A stretch of 64,000 nucleotides of DNA from Citrus sinensis (lineage: Eukaryota; Streptophyta; Magnoliopsida; Sapindales; Rutaceae): NCBI RefSeq assembly GCF_022201045.2, contig NC_068564.1, forward strand, positions 4,464,001 to 4,528,000, in the 5' to 3' direction. Below are positions 28,341 through 40,633 of this stretch, piece by piece; positions within the stretch are counted from its first letter, which is position 1, and every line of letters starts with the position of its first letter. Made by a program: the position numbers and the translations under genes. The notes under the pieces are model-generated. The model was not told the origin of the DNA, made no database searches, and saw nothing but the letters and a program-made list of their open reading frames with translations.

Positions 28341-28713
28341 AGAATTTTAACCAAAATGACTAATTAGCCCTCCAGAATATGTTCTTACCAGTTTCATTGG
28401 ACCATCATAAGGCCCTTTTTCTTCTTTTTCCTTTTTTAGTGATCGGGCCGCTTCAAACCTTGATCTTCGTGTGTCATTTGAACACTGGTTTTCACACCCC
28501 ATCAATATCTGTATAACACCCCATCATTTCTATAGTCCGTGGTTCTATGGTTACTGAAAATTATATAAAAGGATACATATAAATTTAGTTAAACTAAAAC
28601 GTCCTTTCAAATCATGAAATCCTAGATTTTTTTAATCTTAATATATGATATAAAATTTTATTGATAAAATCAAAATAATTTGAAAAAATATCAAGAAATA
28701 AATTACCTATTAA
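28341..28713. other. RPL15 upstream region; no gene seen
   Basis: AT-rich promoter-side DNA upstream of the ribosomal protein gene. A GGGCC motif near 28410 could be a further site II-like element. No open frame is present. Confidence 0.4.
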
Positions 28714-28722
28714 TTATTTTTA

Positions 28723-29138
28723 GGGAAATTATCAATTGTATACTCTTAGTTTACTCCGTTATCAAATTTACTATAACACTTTCAGGGTATATAAGTCGTC
28801 CACCCCAAGTTGATAAAATGTACATGCTGTCCACCAAATTGTTAGTTGCCGTTTAAATATAATGACGTTAGAGGGGTAATATGGTCTTTTCATATGATAC
28901 AAGTAATAATTTAAAGGTATATAAGTGATAATAAGATATTTTAAGAGTATAAAAGTGATAATTTTAAGGGTAAAATCGTCAATTCATTATAATTCCGTTA
29001 ACTTTCAAACGGCAGCTAACAGTTTAGTGGTCGACAGATAATTTTTATCAATTTAGGGTGGACGATCGATATATCCTTAAAGTGTTGTAGTATTTTTGAT
29101 AAAAGTATAAATTTAGGGTATATGAATGATAATTTTCC
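28723..29138. mobile_element. Mutator-like MITE with 9-bp target duplication
   Basis: A 416-bp element with inverted ends. The left starts GGGAAATTATCA and the right end reads GGAAAATTATCA in reverse complement. The inverted match continues for roughly 190 bp, including shared segments such as CAACACTTT and GTTAGCTGCCGTTT-like motifs. It is flanked on both sides by an exact 9-bp direct repeat, TTATTTTTA (28714-28722 and 29139-29147). Long inverted termini with a 9-bp duplication are characteristic of the Mutator superfamily. It has no coding capacity, so it is non-autonomous. Confidence 0.8.
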
Positions 29139-29259
29139 TTATTTTTATCATGAACTGTTTGTTCAAAATTTTAATTAACTTATGCCAAATGATAGTAAAA
29201 TTTAATTATAACTCTGTAGTAATTTTATGTTTTTTCTCCAATTTTACAACAAGAATATA

Positions 29260-30138
29260 AGGTAGCGTTTACTTTTTGGATTGGATTGAGAATCCTGAGG
29301 AGTGGGAATTCTAGGATTGGGAGTGTGGAGTGGGAGTGGGAGTAGGTTGTTTACTTACACTGTAATGGAAGTATGGATTAGAGATCAGAATCCAATTTAT
29401 GTGTTTACTTTGTCTTGGATTGGGAGTAAATAGTTTCAAATTATAATTTTATCCTTATTTAAAGAATTATAGTTTTTAATTACAAAACTAATAAAAAATA
29501 TATTTAATGAATAATATTTATTTTATTATATTTGTAAATTTATTATAATTATTAATATTCTTAATTATGAACAATAAATTATTAATTTTAATACAAAATG
29601 AAACCTTATTTTATTTTATTTAATATAATTATATTAAATTTATTATTATATAAAATAATAATATAATATTATTTAGTACAAAATTAATATTTTCTTAGAA
29701 TAAACTATTTATTATTATTAATATTAAATAAATATAATACTATTATTTTTAAAATAAATATAATAATATTACATTTATTAATTCTCTATTAATATAATAA
29801 TATTATTTTAAAATAATTTTAACTTAGAATCAATACAAATTATTATTTAGTTAAATATAATAATATTATTCAAATAAATATAATAATATTATTCAAATAA
29901 GTAGAATAATATTTATTTTATTTTATTAATTATAAAATATTAAATTAAATTAAATTAAAAAAAATTAAAGGGTAAAAAAGGGACCCACTCCCACCTCTCC
30001 CAATGGGAGTCCCACTCCAAAAATAAGTGGGGTCCACGGAGTGGGATTCCCACTCCCTTCTCATTTAGAGGAAGTAAACACTGGAATGGGAGAAATCCAC
30101 ACTCCTCACTCCCACTCTAACAAGTAAACACAACATAA
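29260..30138. mobile_element. Harbinger-like non-autonomous element (probable)
   Basis: The left end reads GGTAGCGTTTACTTTTTGGA and the right end, in reverse complement, TGTTGTGTTTACTTGTTAGA. Both are followed inward by GAGTGGGAGT-type repeats. TAA lies immediately outside both ends, matching the 3-bp target duplications of PIF/Harbinger elements. The termini are G/C-richer and contain several GTTTACTT copies, while the interior (about 29460-29960) is almost pure A and T. There is no open frame. Confidence 0.65.
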
Positions 30139-31139
30139 ATATAAAAAAGGGGGTTTCTCAAGAGTTTTTAAGGGGCGTAAGCAGCTCCATTCTCGTCTCT
30201 AGAACTCACGTTTGTGTGTCTTGGGCCAATAACTAAACTTGGGTTTCAAAATTCCAGGTGGCCCCGTCTTCGTACAAATTTCAAAACATCAACTTCTACC
30301 AAAAGTAAAAATGAGGAAACCGCATAAAAAAAAAAGGAAACAATAACAAATCAATAGAAGCAAAGATTTGAAAGTTAGGGTTGGAGTCTCTATAAAAATA
30401 TTACAAGGTTAATTTTAGTAATTTCTTAATTATTAAATAATTAAAAATATTAAATAAGATCTAAAAAAATTAGACGGTACTTTAGAAGATTAATGCACAC
30501 ACTATAAGGAGGACTTCAGCTGTATAATTTAATTATAAATATAAATTGTCATATTTGATATAATATTTTAGTAATAATCCAATACAACATTATTAAAAAC
30601 AAAATTTGAAAGAACCGACAGATCGTATTTATCGTTTTCACTGGTTAAATTAGAAAGAGCACATTGAATCACAATCAAGCAACAGTATGAGGGCGAAAAA
30701 AACGGTCGATTGGTCCATTTGTGGATTCGGATTGCTTGGCAGAAATGGAACGTTTTGATTTTCGAATATCAATAAAATAAAAACATGAGAAGCTATTCCT
30801 CATGCTGTCAAATCATCTCATTCTGTACATTTGTCTTCTTCAATACATTGTTGATGGAAACGACTAACCTTCCTCCGAGTCAACCTACAGTGCAGCGCTG
30901 TATCTCATACAGCGCATGCACGCAACTAGTACAACCGGTTTTTAACCGGTTAACATAATAAATATTACATTTTAATTTGTTTTTAATGCAAAAAAAATAT
31001 GAAAAAATAGGGAAAAAAAGATAAAATTGTAATTAAATGAAGCAAAAGAATATAATAATTTTAAATTTATAAATAGTACAAGAAACTATACAAGTATTAT
31101 AAACAAGTCACAAAATAACTATATTCCCACTTATTTTGT
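30139..31139. other. Intergenic DNA with a perfect-arm palindrome
   Basis: No gene. At 30895-30915 lies GCGCTGTATCTCATACAGCGC, a palindrome with 9-base arms around a short centre. It is followed by AACCGGTTTTTAACCGGTT, another palindrome. A close relative of the first lies at 35305-35325, so the two may mark the ends of an old element enclosing the satellite-like array between them. Confidence 0.5.
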
Positions 31140-32740
31140 CACATTTTAATATTTATAGTGCATGTTTCGAGTTTACTTTTCAAATTCCTATTTTTTTGTT
31201 ACGATTTATCTAAATTTAGGTATGTTATTTCAACTCATTTTTCCACCAGTTTTTGGTTCTATATTTTCACTTTTTTCATTAAATTCCAACTTTTTACGTG
31301 GATATTTTAAGCTTACTTTCAACATTCCTACATTCCATTAGCCTTTATCTAATTTCTGGTAAGTTATTCCAACTCATTTTCCCACCACTTTTAAGTCCTA
31401 GATTCCAACTATTTTTATAGAGTTTCAACATTTTTGGTAGATATTTCTAGTTTACTTTTAGAGCCCTACTTCGCATTGGAATTTATCAAATTCTTAGTCC
31501 ATTATTCCAATTTTTGGGTTGAGTTCATCAACTCTTGTTGCCACTACTTTTTGATTCTATATTCCTATTTCTTTTATTGAATTCTAATATTTTGGGTGAG
31601 AGTTTCAAGTTCACTTTTTAGATCCCCATTTCCTGTTAAAATTTATCAATTTCTTTGTTAGGTTATTCCGACTTTTAGGTTAAAGTTATCAACTGTTATT
31701 ACCACCAGTTTTTTCTTTTATGTTTCTACTCTTTTTATGGAATTTCAATATTTTGGATGGATATTTTAAGTTCATTTTTAGATCCCTACTTCTCTTTAAA
31801 ATATATCGATTTCTTGCTAAATTATTCCAAGTTTTGGGTTAGGATCTTCAATTCATATTCCCACTACTTTTTGGTTATTTATTCCTGCTCTTTTTGTTAA
31901 ATTTCAATATTTTGAGTGGATGTTTCAAGTTCACTTCTTATATCCCTACTTCCTGTTGAAATTTATCAAATTCCTGGTAAATTGTTGGTACTTTTCGGTT
32001 AAATTCATCAACTCTTTTTCCTACTAGTTTTTTGTTTTATATTTCTACTTTTTTATTGAATTTTAAAATTTTGGGTGTATGTTTCAATTTCACTTTTTGG
32101 ATCCCTACTTATAGTTGGAATTTATCAAATTGTGGGTGAGTCGTTTCCAATTTTGCGTTATGTTCTTCAACTCTTGTTCCCACCACTTTTTAGTTCTATA
32201 TTCCTACTTTTTTTTAATGAATTCCAATATTTTGAATAGAAGTTTCCAGCTTATTTTTTAGATTCCAACTTGTCATTAGAATTTATCAAATTCTTAATAA
32301 GTTATTCCAACTTTTGTGTTAAGTTCTTCAACTTTTATTTTTAGTACCTTTTAGTTATATATTCCAGGTTTTTTTTAATGAATTTCAATATTTTGGGTGA
32401 AAGTTTCAAATTCAATTCTTAGTCCCTATTTTCCATTGGAATTTATCAAACTATCGTTGCGTAATTCCAACTTTTAGGTTAACTCTCCCACTTTTTTCCC
32501 ACTATTTTTTGGTTCTATATAACAAGACTTTTTATTGAATTCCAACATGTAGGTGTGTGTTTCAAGTTTATTTTTCATGTCTCTAGTTCCCATTAAAATT
32601 TACCAAATCATCAGTAAGTCGTTCCAATTTATGGGTTCAGCTCTTTAATAGTTACTTCCACCATTTTTTTGGTTTTATATTCCAAATGTTTTTACTGTAT
32701 GCCAACATTTTAGGTGGTTGTTACGAGTCGCATTTTATTA
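31140..32740. repeat. Degenerate tandem array, unit about 160 bp, ~10 copies
   Basis: A recurring block (CAACTC..TTCCCACCACTTTTTGGTTCTATATTCC, then a TTGAATTCCAATATTTTGGGTG-like run, then a CCTACTTCC..GGAATTTATCAAATTC-like run) begins at about 31231, 31370, 31529, 31690, 31849, 32009, 32168, 32329, 32488 and 32647. The spacing is 159-161 bp except for a first step of 139. Copies differ strongly from each other, so the array is old. It is pyrimidine-rich on the plus strand and has no lasting open frame. Confidence 0.85.
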
Positions 32741-35304
32741 TAGTAAAACATTAAAATATTAAGGTAAATTACGTTTGACCCCGCTTTTTTTTAATAAATA
32801 TCAACTTACAATATAATTTTGAAAAATCATTGTTGCAACCCTCAATTTTTTTCAACACTATGAATTTGTATAAGTCCACTCCCCTCCCCCCCAGCCCCCA
32901 ACGGTCTTTGTTACTTCATGGTATTTCTTGAATTTAATCGTATGTATACTTTAAACTTTTGATCTTTTACATATTAATGCTCATTTTATTATTTTACATA
33001 ATTGTGCTTAGATTTTTTTAAAAACAATTGTGCAACATATAATTTTCATCATTATATTTAGTTTTAAAAATTATTTCTTTAATCTCTCATCAATCTTTAG
33101 CTTAAGATTGACAAAGTAACATTGACTTAAATCCAGTTCTATTAAGTCGCCATTAATTTATCTTTACCAAGTACATTAAACACAATAAAAGTAACTCAAA
33201 TTAAACAATAATTTTATAAACACATTAGAAAATCATTGCAATCAAGGAAAAAGAAAATATATTAAATATTAAAATTAATTTTCTCTAATAGAAAAATTCA
33301 ATGCTATAATTTTTAAGAGAAATTATTTCTACACCATCTTTCTTTTGGAGAACAAATTAAAAAAAAAAGTTCATTTACAACCAATGCCAATTCTTGTTCA
33401 CTACTCAACTATGCAACATTAGAGAAAAAAAGATAAAATAATCCCAAGGGATTATAGAAAACTAATTTTATTATTTCTATTTCCCCCTTTGATCTGGAGA
33501 CAGCCAGCTGAAGCTTGGGCTGCTCACCAGCCTTACTTGGATTCAACCACTTGAGAGGATGCCAATAGCAGTTTCTGCATCAAATGCTTTGCAATATTTT
33601 CCCTTGCCAATCATTCTATATTGGAAGCATAAAACATTAAAAAAAAAGACTTATAAAAAAATGAAATGACAATTCAAAATGTTATACAATTTAAGTTAAT
33701 TACAAAACTTTAACAAGACAAGAAAAAAATAAAGAACATTAATCGTGAAAAAAAATTAATAATGATTAAAAAATATAGATCTTAATGTATGAAGCGACAA
33801 ACGAAACCTTAGGCCTAAAGGATATGTTTTTTGATGAAATTTTAAAAAATAAATTTTATATTTTCTTTTTAGGTTTTTGAACAATAAATAAAGTTATTTT
33901 GAAAAAAAAGTATCAAGAATAATAATATAAAATATGAAATTTTAAATAATATACAAAAATTATTAGAATTAAAAATTGTGAAAATGGGTAAATATGTTTT
34001 CATTTAGGCAATAGTTTTCCTGCCTAGATGAAGCAAAATTCTTTTAGTGTTATATCAAAATAAAAAAAATTAATTGAATACTATTTAGAGTAATATATTA
34101 TATAATATTTTTAAATTTACAATTTATATGTACATTATAAACTATAATTTAATGGTATTTGATAATTTGTATACATGCACTTTATGGTAAAGTCCAACGA
34201 TCCACCGAATATTAACTCAAAAACCTACTCCCATAAATATACAAAGAGATACATACTTTATTTTAAATAACAATGTAATATTATAGTTACATTATTAATT
34301 ATTTAGCTTTTATAATATAATGTCGACAATAATTTACAATGATAATTAGCAACATTTCTCAATAAATTATTAAAAAGTTTATTACGATAAAATGTTGTTA
34401 TATTTAGAACATACGCTCATTTTGATTAAAAGAAAAGTGATATTGATAAAATTATCATATATGTGTTCAATTTACCAATAATAATAGTAAGGCTAACAAA
34501 GATACTTATTAACAACATTAGTAATGGATATTAAGAGTTATAGTATCATTAATCATAATACTAGTAATAAAACAATATCATTAAATATTAACATTACATG
34601 TAATCATGTATAAGCTCCTATAACAATTCATAGAATTTTTTGTGACTTCAAATTAGTGAGTAAATGAGACCATAAAAAGTAATTTAATGAATTTCTTAGA
34701 AATTTGTGTGAAATATTTTTAATAAGATTTTTCATCTTATAGTTACCCATATCCAGAACTAAATTGTACTATTTATATTAGTCACTAGTACAAATAATAT
34801 TGAAAACAAAAATATTTTGAGTAATGACAATACTTGGTACTATCAATAATATAGAGTTGACCAAAGAGGCAAAAATTTGCAAAAGAAAAAAAATTAAAGA
34901 GGTCTCACTAATTTTTATATTGCAAAACATTTGTAGATTTATAATGTCATAATAAACAATGATATAAGTTGTTTATGATCAATTTCATTATTAAAAATGA
35001 TTGCATTGATTTATAATTAATATAGTTTACACTAATATAAATATTATTCACGTTATTTACAACATTACATGTTTTAAAATATATTATTATGTTAGGGGGT
35101 CTTTGATAGTCCTCTAAATTAAATGAAGTCTTTAATATTTAGTTAAAAGATGAGGGAGCAAAGTGATAATTACCAGGATATTTGCCGGTTCCAGTGTTCC
35201 ACCATCTGTTTCGGTGACCTATTTTATGCCTAAAATTACGAAGCCGTTGGATTGCTTATAAAGTAATCTAACGGCTAATAAATTTAGAATAAAAAATTAA
35301 ACTT
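32741..35304. other. AT-rich intergenic DNA; no gene seen
   Basis: Extremely A+T-rich sequence between the 160-bp array and the right-hand palindrome. A C-rich patch at about 32878-32900 is the only compositional break. Near 35252-35287 a short inverted pair (AGCCGTTGGATT against AATCTAACGGCT) resembles ends of plant DNA transposons. Confidence 0.4.
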
Positions 35305-35325
35305 CCGCTGTATCTTATGCAGCGC
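35305..35325. repeat. Palindrome related to the one at 30895
   Basis: CCGCTGTATCTTATGCAGCGC matches the 30895-30915 palindrome at 18 of 21 positions in the same orientation. The pair encloses 4.4 kb including the satellite-like array. Confidence 0.7.
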
Positions 35326-36630
35326 TTTATTACAGGCGGACCCCTTCCTTTTTTGTTTTCTTAAGCAACAAACAAACACAAACGGTACAATCGAATGTAC
35401 ATTTTCTCTCATGCACAAATCCAATATGTTGTACGGAAATTGAAATAGAGTGCTTAATATTCAAAATTCAATGATTTTGGTTGCACGTACGGAAACAAAA
35501 CCATAAAAAAAAATTGTCTTTACAAAATTATTTTTTGATAATATTTTTAAAACAATATGTTAGCGGGAAATTGTCTTTACAAAATTACGACGAATGCAAA
35601 AAAGGAGAATAAGGGCATGACTAACCAATGAAGTCTGCCGTGAAATAACTTTGCAATAAATATGATGCACAAATACCTGCCAATTTTTGATAATATTTTT
35701 AAAAATATATGTTAGTGAGAATTGCTTCTCTATTTCTTTTTTTTTTTTTTTTTTGGCCTCGGTAATATTAAATGAACAGATGAGGCTCAAAACCAAATAA
35801 AAACACAAAAGAGAAGAATAAATAAAAAGGCAGTGGATAAACATGTTGATGAGTTGCCAAGAAACAACACGTAGAATCTTGAATGCTGTCCATGCCCGCA
35901 AGTAAAGTAACAATTATTATCAAATTAAGCACATAACGTGTACTTCAAATCAAATTGAATTGGGCATTAAGAACAAATCCCATCGTGACGTTGGGTAATT
36001 AAATAATCACATAATCCAACCAAATCAAACTATTGTTCTTGAAGAGTCGTGGCAGATTATTGTTCGACGTATGCCTGAATTGGCCCTGCCAAACAAAAGT
36101 TTGGGGGGTCGTATTTTTAATTATTAAGTTGAAAACGAAAGATTGAATCATAAGTTGTTGGTTGTTATGAATTCAAAAGCCTAACATTAAGAATTAAGAG
36201 AGGTTATTTACTACATAGCCAACTCCGAGTGACGTCCAACTAATGTATTCTTGGGGTTTATCATATTAAACCGTTTGGACCCCATTTTGGTAGTTAAAAA
36301 AAAAGATTAAAAAAAAATATTTGGTAGTGCACGGACTATGTAGCATGAAATCCATTAGATACCATAGCCAATGTGAAAATTTTGATTGAGTGCGCGATAT
36401 GGTGCGTGACAAATTATGATTAGGTAGTTTTGTGTACAACGTCGTATACTCGATCAGTCCTTATTGATGTGATAAAACTCATTAATTTAGCGTATCTTTT
36501 TAAATAGTGTTTATTTAAGTAGTGATTTATTAGTAGAGTTTCTATCAATAAATTTTAATTGTTTAATCTTTAATAAAAACTTTGATTATAAATTATAAAA
36601 TTATTTAAGTAAACAACCATCTAAAATTAA
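35326..36630. other. Intergenic DNA; no gene seen
   Basis: AT-rich DNA with homopolymer runs. The 117-codon minus-strand open frame (35560-35913) runs through a 20-base T tract and has no recognisable domain. Confidence 0.45.
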
Positions 36631-39390
36631 AGTATCAATAATGTTTTAATTGTATACCATTGGATTAAATCTAATGGTATACAATATTTTTGCTAAAGAA
36701 AAAAATAAAAATAATGGTAAACAGTTTTTTAACGGTACAAGAGGTGGAGAAATATTTGTAAAATAATTGTGACCACCCTTAGAGTTTGAAGCAATTTCAC
36801 TTAAATATTATATTTTATTTAAAATTACTTTTCAACTCTCCTTTAAATTTGTATTGTGATAATCTTCTATAAATAAATCTTCCAAAATCTATTACCATTA
36901 ACTATAAAATATAATATGAAGTAGGTTATTTAACACAAATCAAATAAATAAATTGCAATTGCAAAATTTATATATGATATAACACTAAGAAATAACACAA
37001 CTAAGTACATATACTTAAGTAAGCTTCATAGTTACATCAATAAACTCATTGGTGAGATTGCTTGTAACCTAAAAACAACATGATCACTCATGTTTTAATA
37101 AAATTTAAAATCGCATATTAAAATGCTCATTATTTATATAATACTAAGGACTATTGTATAATTGATCACGAAGTATATATTATTTTTAACACTCATTTAA
37201 TGCACCTAGTCTCTGAACTTTTTGTTTATCTTATAATTAATATTCTTACATGATAGGAATTTTAAGTTTTACAAGCCTATATATTTTCATTTTATTTTCA
37301 AATATCACTTTGTTAATTTCATAAAAGTTAAATCTAATATATATTCCTAATGAGCTTTAGTTTATGAATAATGAAAGATTATTTTATTGGCATCCTTTGA
37401 TTGTAATTATAAAATTTTATGTTACTAAGAGTCATTACTTTCATTACGGTAATTACTAGTAACAATGAATAAAATATTGCCTCCAATAATATTTACGTGG
37501 AAAAAATAGGAAAGAAAATATTTTTATATTTTTATTTACATGGTAGAAAATTATCCAAGCCTTATAAAATTTAACTTTCACAAGCTTGTTTTCATTTTAT
37601 TTTCAAATGTCACTTTGTTAATTTGATAAAAGTTTAATTTAACACATATTCCTAATTAACCTTAGTTTATGAATCATGAAAGATTATTTTATTGTTATTC
37701 TTTGATTGTAATTATAAAATTTTTATGTTACTAAGAGCCATTGCTTTTATTATGATAAGTAATAGTGACAATAAATAAAATCTTACATTCAATAATATTT
37801 AATGACAAAATGAGAAAAAAATTTCATTGAATGCTTTTATATTTCCATTATAAAGACATAGTTTGGGATATTTTAACTTAAATTTTTGACACAATATTTG
37901 AGCCATTAATATCTCATAGTCTAATGATTAATATTAAAAGTCAAAGTAGCATTTCATAATATCATATTCTCCACCATTGAATTGCATGAAATTAATAGTT
38001 TATTTAAAAAAAATTAAATCAAAATATTTCTCACTATATATTTATATAGCCATATATATTTTTTTCATTGGTGAATAAAATATTTCTCATTTGTTGTAAC
38101 TCATAGTATTACTAATAAAACATATATAAAATATTTTATTACAATGCCTTCTATTATCATTATTGTTTAGATATTAATGGTTTGTAATTAAATTCATACA
38201 AAACAAATTATTATAAGACTCTATGTAATATCTTTATATAAAGTATTATTGAAATAACATTACTTGTTAATTACATTTATTTTAATGCTATTAAATATAT
38301 TTCTAATACTACATGTAAAAGTAAAAGAAATGCAAAACTGTAAAGTAAGAGAATTAATACATAATAATTTTAATTCCAAAATTATTTGTATTTCTTTAAT
38401 TTTTTGATGATTTAAAATATTTATCAATTGATTAGATAAAAAATAATTTAAAATATGAAGAAATATCACAACTTGCAGATTACTTGTTACATAATTACTT
38501 ATCTATTAAAATTAATTAAGGGTGAAGATTCTAATATTAAATCCAATGATCCCATTATTGATTGTGGGATTTTTATCCATTATAATATAAATTTTATTTT
38601 ATCAATTAATTAAAAAAATCTATATTTACTTGCAACATGAAGATTACTTGTTATGATTTAAATAGCTAATTTCTTATTCACTATATCAAATGAATGGTAA
38701 ACATGAAAACCCTAACACCCAAGACGACAATCCTATTATCAATGCTGTAAAAACTCATATAGTATTATAGAGAAATCCTAAACAAAAAGCTCAGATAATA
38801 GGTATGTTAAATGAGTGTTAAAAATAATATATATTTTATGATCAATTATACAACGGTCTTTAATATTATATAAAATAATGATTATTTTGATATAAGATAT
38901 TAAATTTTATTAAAATATGTGTGATTAAGTATTTTTTAGGTTATAAGCAATCTCACCAATGAGTTTATTGATATACCTATGACATTTACTTAAGTATATG
39001 TATTTAGTTGTTTTATTTACTAGTCACTAGTGCTATATTATATATAATTAATTTTATATTTGCAACTTATTTATTTGATTTGTGTTAAATAACCTACTTC
39101 ATATTCTATTTTATAGTTAATGGTAATAGATTTTGGAAGATTTATTTAAAAAAAGATTATCACAATACAAATTTAAAGGAGAATTGAAAAGTAATTTTAA
39201 ATAAAATAGGATATTTAAGTGAAATTATTTCAAACTCTAAGGGTGGTCACAATTATTTTATAAAATTTGTCCACCGCTTGTACTATTAACAATATGTTTA
39301 CTATTATTTTTAATTTTTTTTTCTTTAGCACAAATATTGTATACCATTAGATTTAATCTAACGGTACATAATTAAAAAATTATTGATGCT
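36631..39390. mobile_element. 2.76-kb element with ~580-bp terminal inverted repeats
   Basis: The left arm (about 36631-37206) and right arm (about 38801-39390) are inverted copies along their whole length. Examples are the palindromic ATTAGATTTAATCTAA-like motif near both ends, GGGTGGTCACAATTATTTTA, AATCTCACCAATGAGTTTAT and TTAACACTCATTTAA. There is no transposase. Long inverted termini suggest a non-autonomous Mutator-like or fold-back element. I could not find an exact target duplication, so the superfamily is uncertain. Confidence 0.8.
37288..37860. repeat. Diverged ~305-bp direct duplication inside the long-TIR element
   Basis: CATTTTATTTTCAAATATC.. at 37288 recurs at 37593 (period 305). 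Matching continues through AGTTTATGAATMATGAAAG and TTGATTGTAATTATAAAATT. The copies are clearly diverged and lie in the spacer between the inverted arms. Confidence 0.75.
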
Positions 39391-40633
39391 GTAAAAAAAA
39401 ATTACAGCATCATAGAGAAATCCAAAATGAGATTGTGAAAAAAATGAAATAAGAATTAAAAATAAATAATGGATATTTCAGACAAACAATGTAACCTTTT
39501 AAAAAAGTTGTCTGACTTTTAGTCACAAAATTTTAAAATTTAAACTTTTACTAACAAAGAAAAAATAACTTATTGTACCATAGTTGCGGGCTATATAGAT
39601 ATCCTATTTCAAAATCCCATAGAATTCAACTAATCCTCTGTTATAAAATTTTAAAAAAAATTAGAAGAGAAAGTTTCAAGAAAAATTATTTTGTTCTGCA
39701 TAATTTTTTTAAATCCACCGTTTCTTGAGTGACAAACAATCGTAGAGGAGGATTGTGTATTTGAAATTTGATACCCTTTTACATATTGTAATTGTGTATT
39801 TATAATACCAAAAAGTTTGAGTGCCCATTATTTCTTAAAAAAAAACAAAAATTTGTACTCCTATTGCATATTTTCTTATTACTTCAAAGTTCAATTATTA
39901 TCGTGCATCTATTTTGTCTTGAACGCCCAATTTTTATTTATGTATGATGAAACTAAAAGCATTAACAACAAAAAATTAAGAGTAAACGGTCAGTTGGTTG
40001 GTAGTGAATAAATAAAAAAAAATTAAATTTTATGATGCACTACTATAAATACATATGATAAAATATCTTTAAAAGTTTAATAAAATTAAAATTAAGAGAG
40101 TATCCTATTATGATAAATTAATACATAAAAATTAAAGAGGTGTTAATTAGAAACGGAAAAAATAAAAAACTGGAGAAAATTTCAAGGTGGAGTATGATGT
40201 GAATAAAAATAATAATAATAATAATAAGAGTCAATAAGCTTTCCAATGGCTACCTCCCTTCGCTTTAGGCTCTAGCCATAACTCTTTTTAATTTTCGAAA
40301 AATGGTTTGCTTAACTGCAATAAAATGAGAAACCAAAACTAAGAGTGGTTTTAAGTTTTAACTCAATATAAAAATAAATGGCGAAAAATGTTGCATCCCA
40401 TTCCTATCCACATATCCACAACCACAAGGACCACAACCGCCTCGTAAGTATCAAAGCCAAAAGTGTGTCAGAGTAGCAGAGATTGGATAAAGTACAGTGG
40501 CTCACCGTACTTTAAAGATTCACAGTCCATACAAGCAAAAATCTCCGCTTAGATTTCCTTTCATTACTTTGCTTTGCTGTATAATCTAAAGACTCTTAAA
40601 AGAAGAAATCGCATCAAAAAAAAAAAAAAACTC
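39391..40633. other. Promoter side of the next gene; no other gene seen
   Basis: AT-rich DNA. The last 150-250 bp upstream of the ATG are less AT-rich and should contain the promoter and 5' UTR of the plus-strand gene. An A run directly precedes its start codon. Confidence 0.45.
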
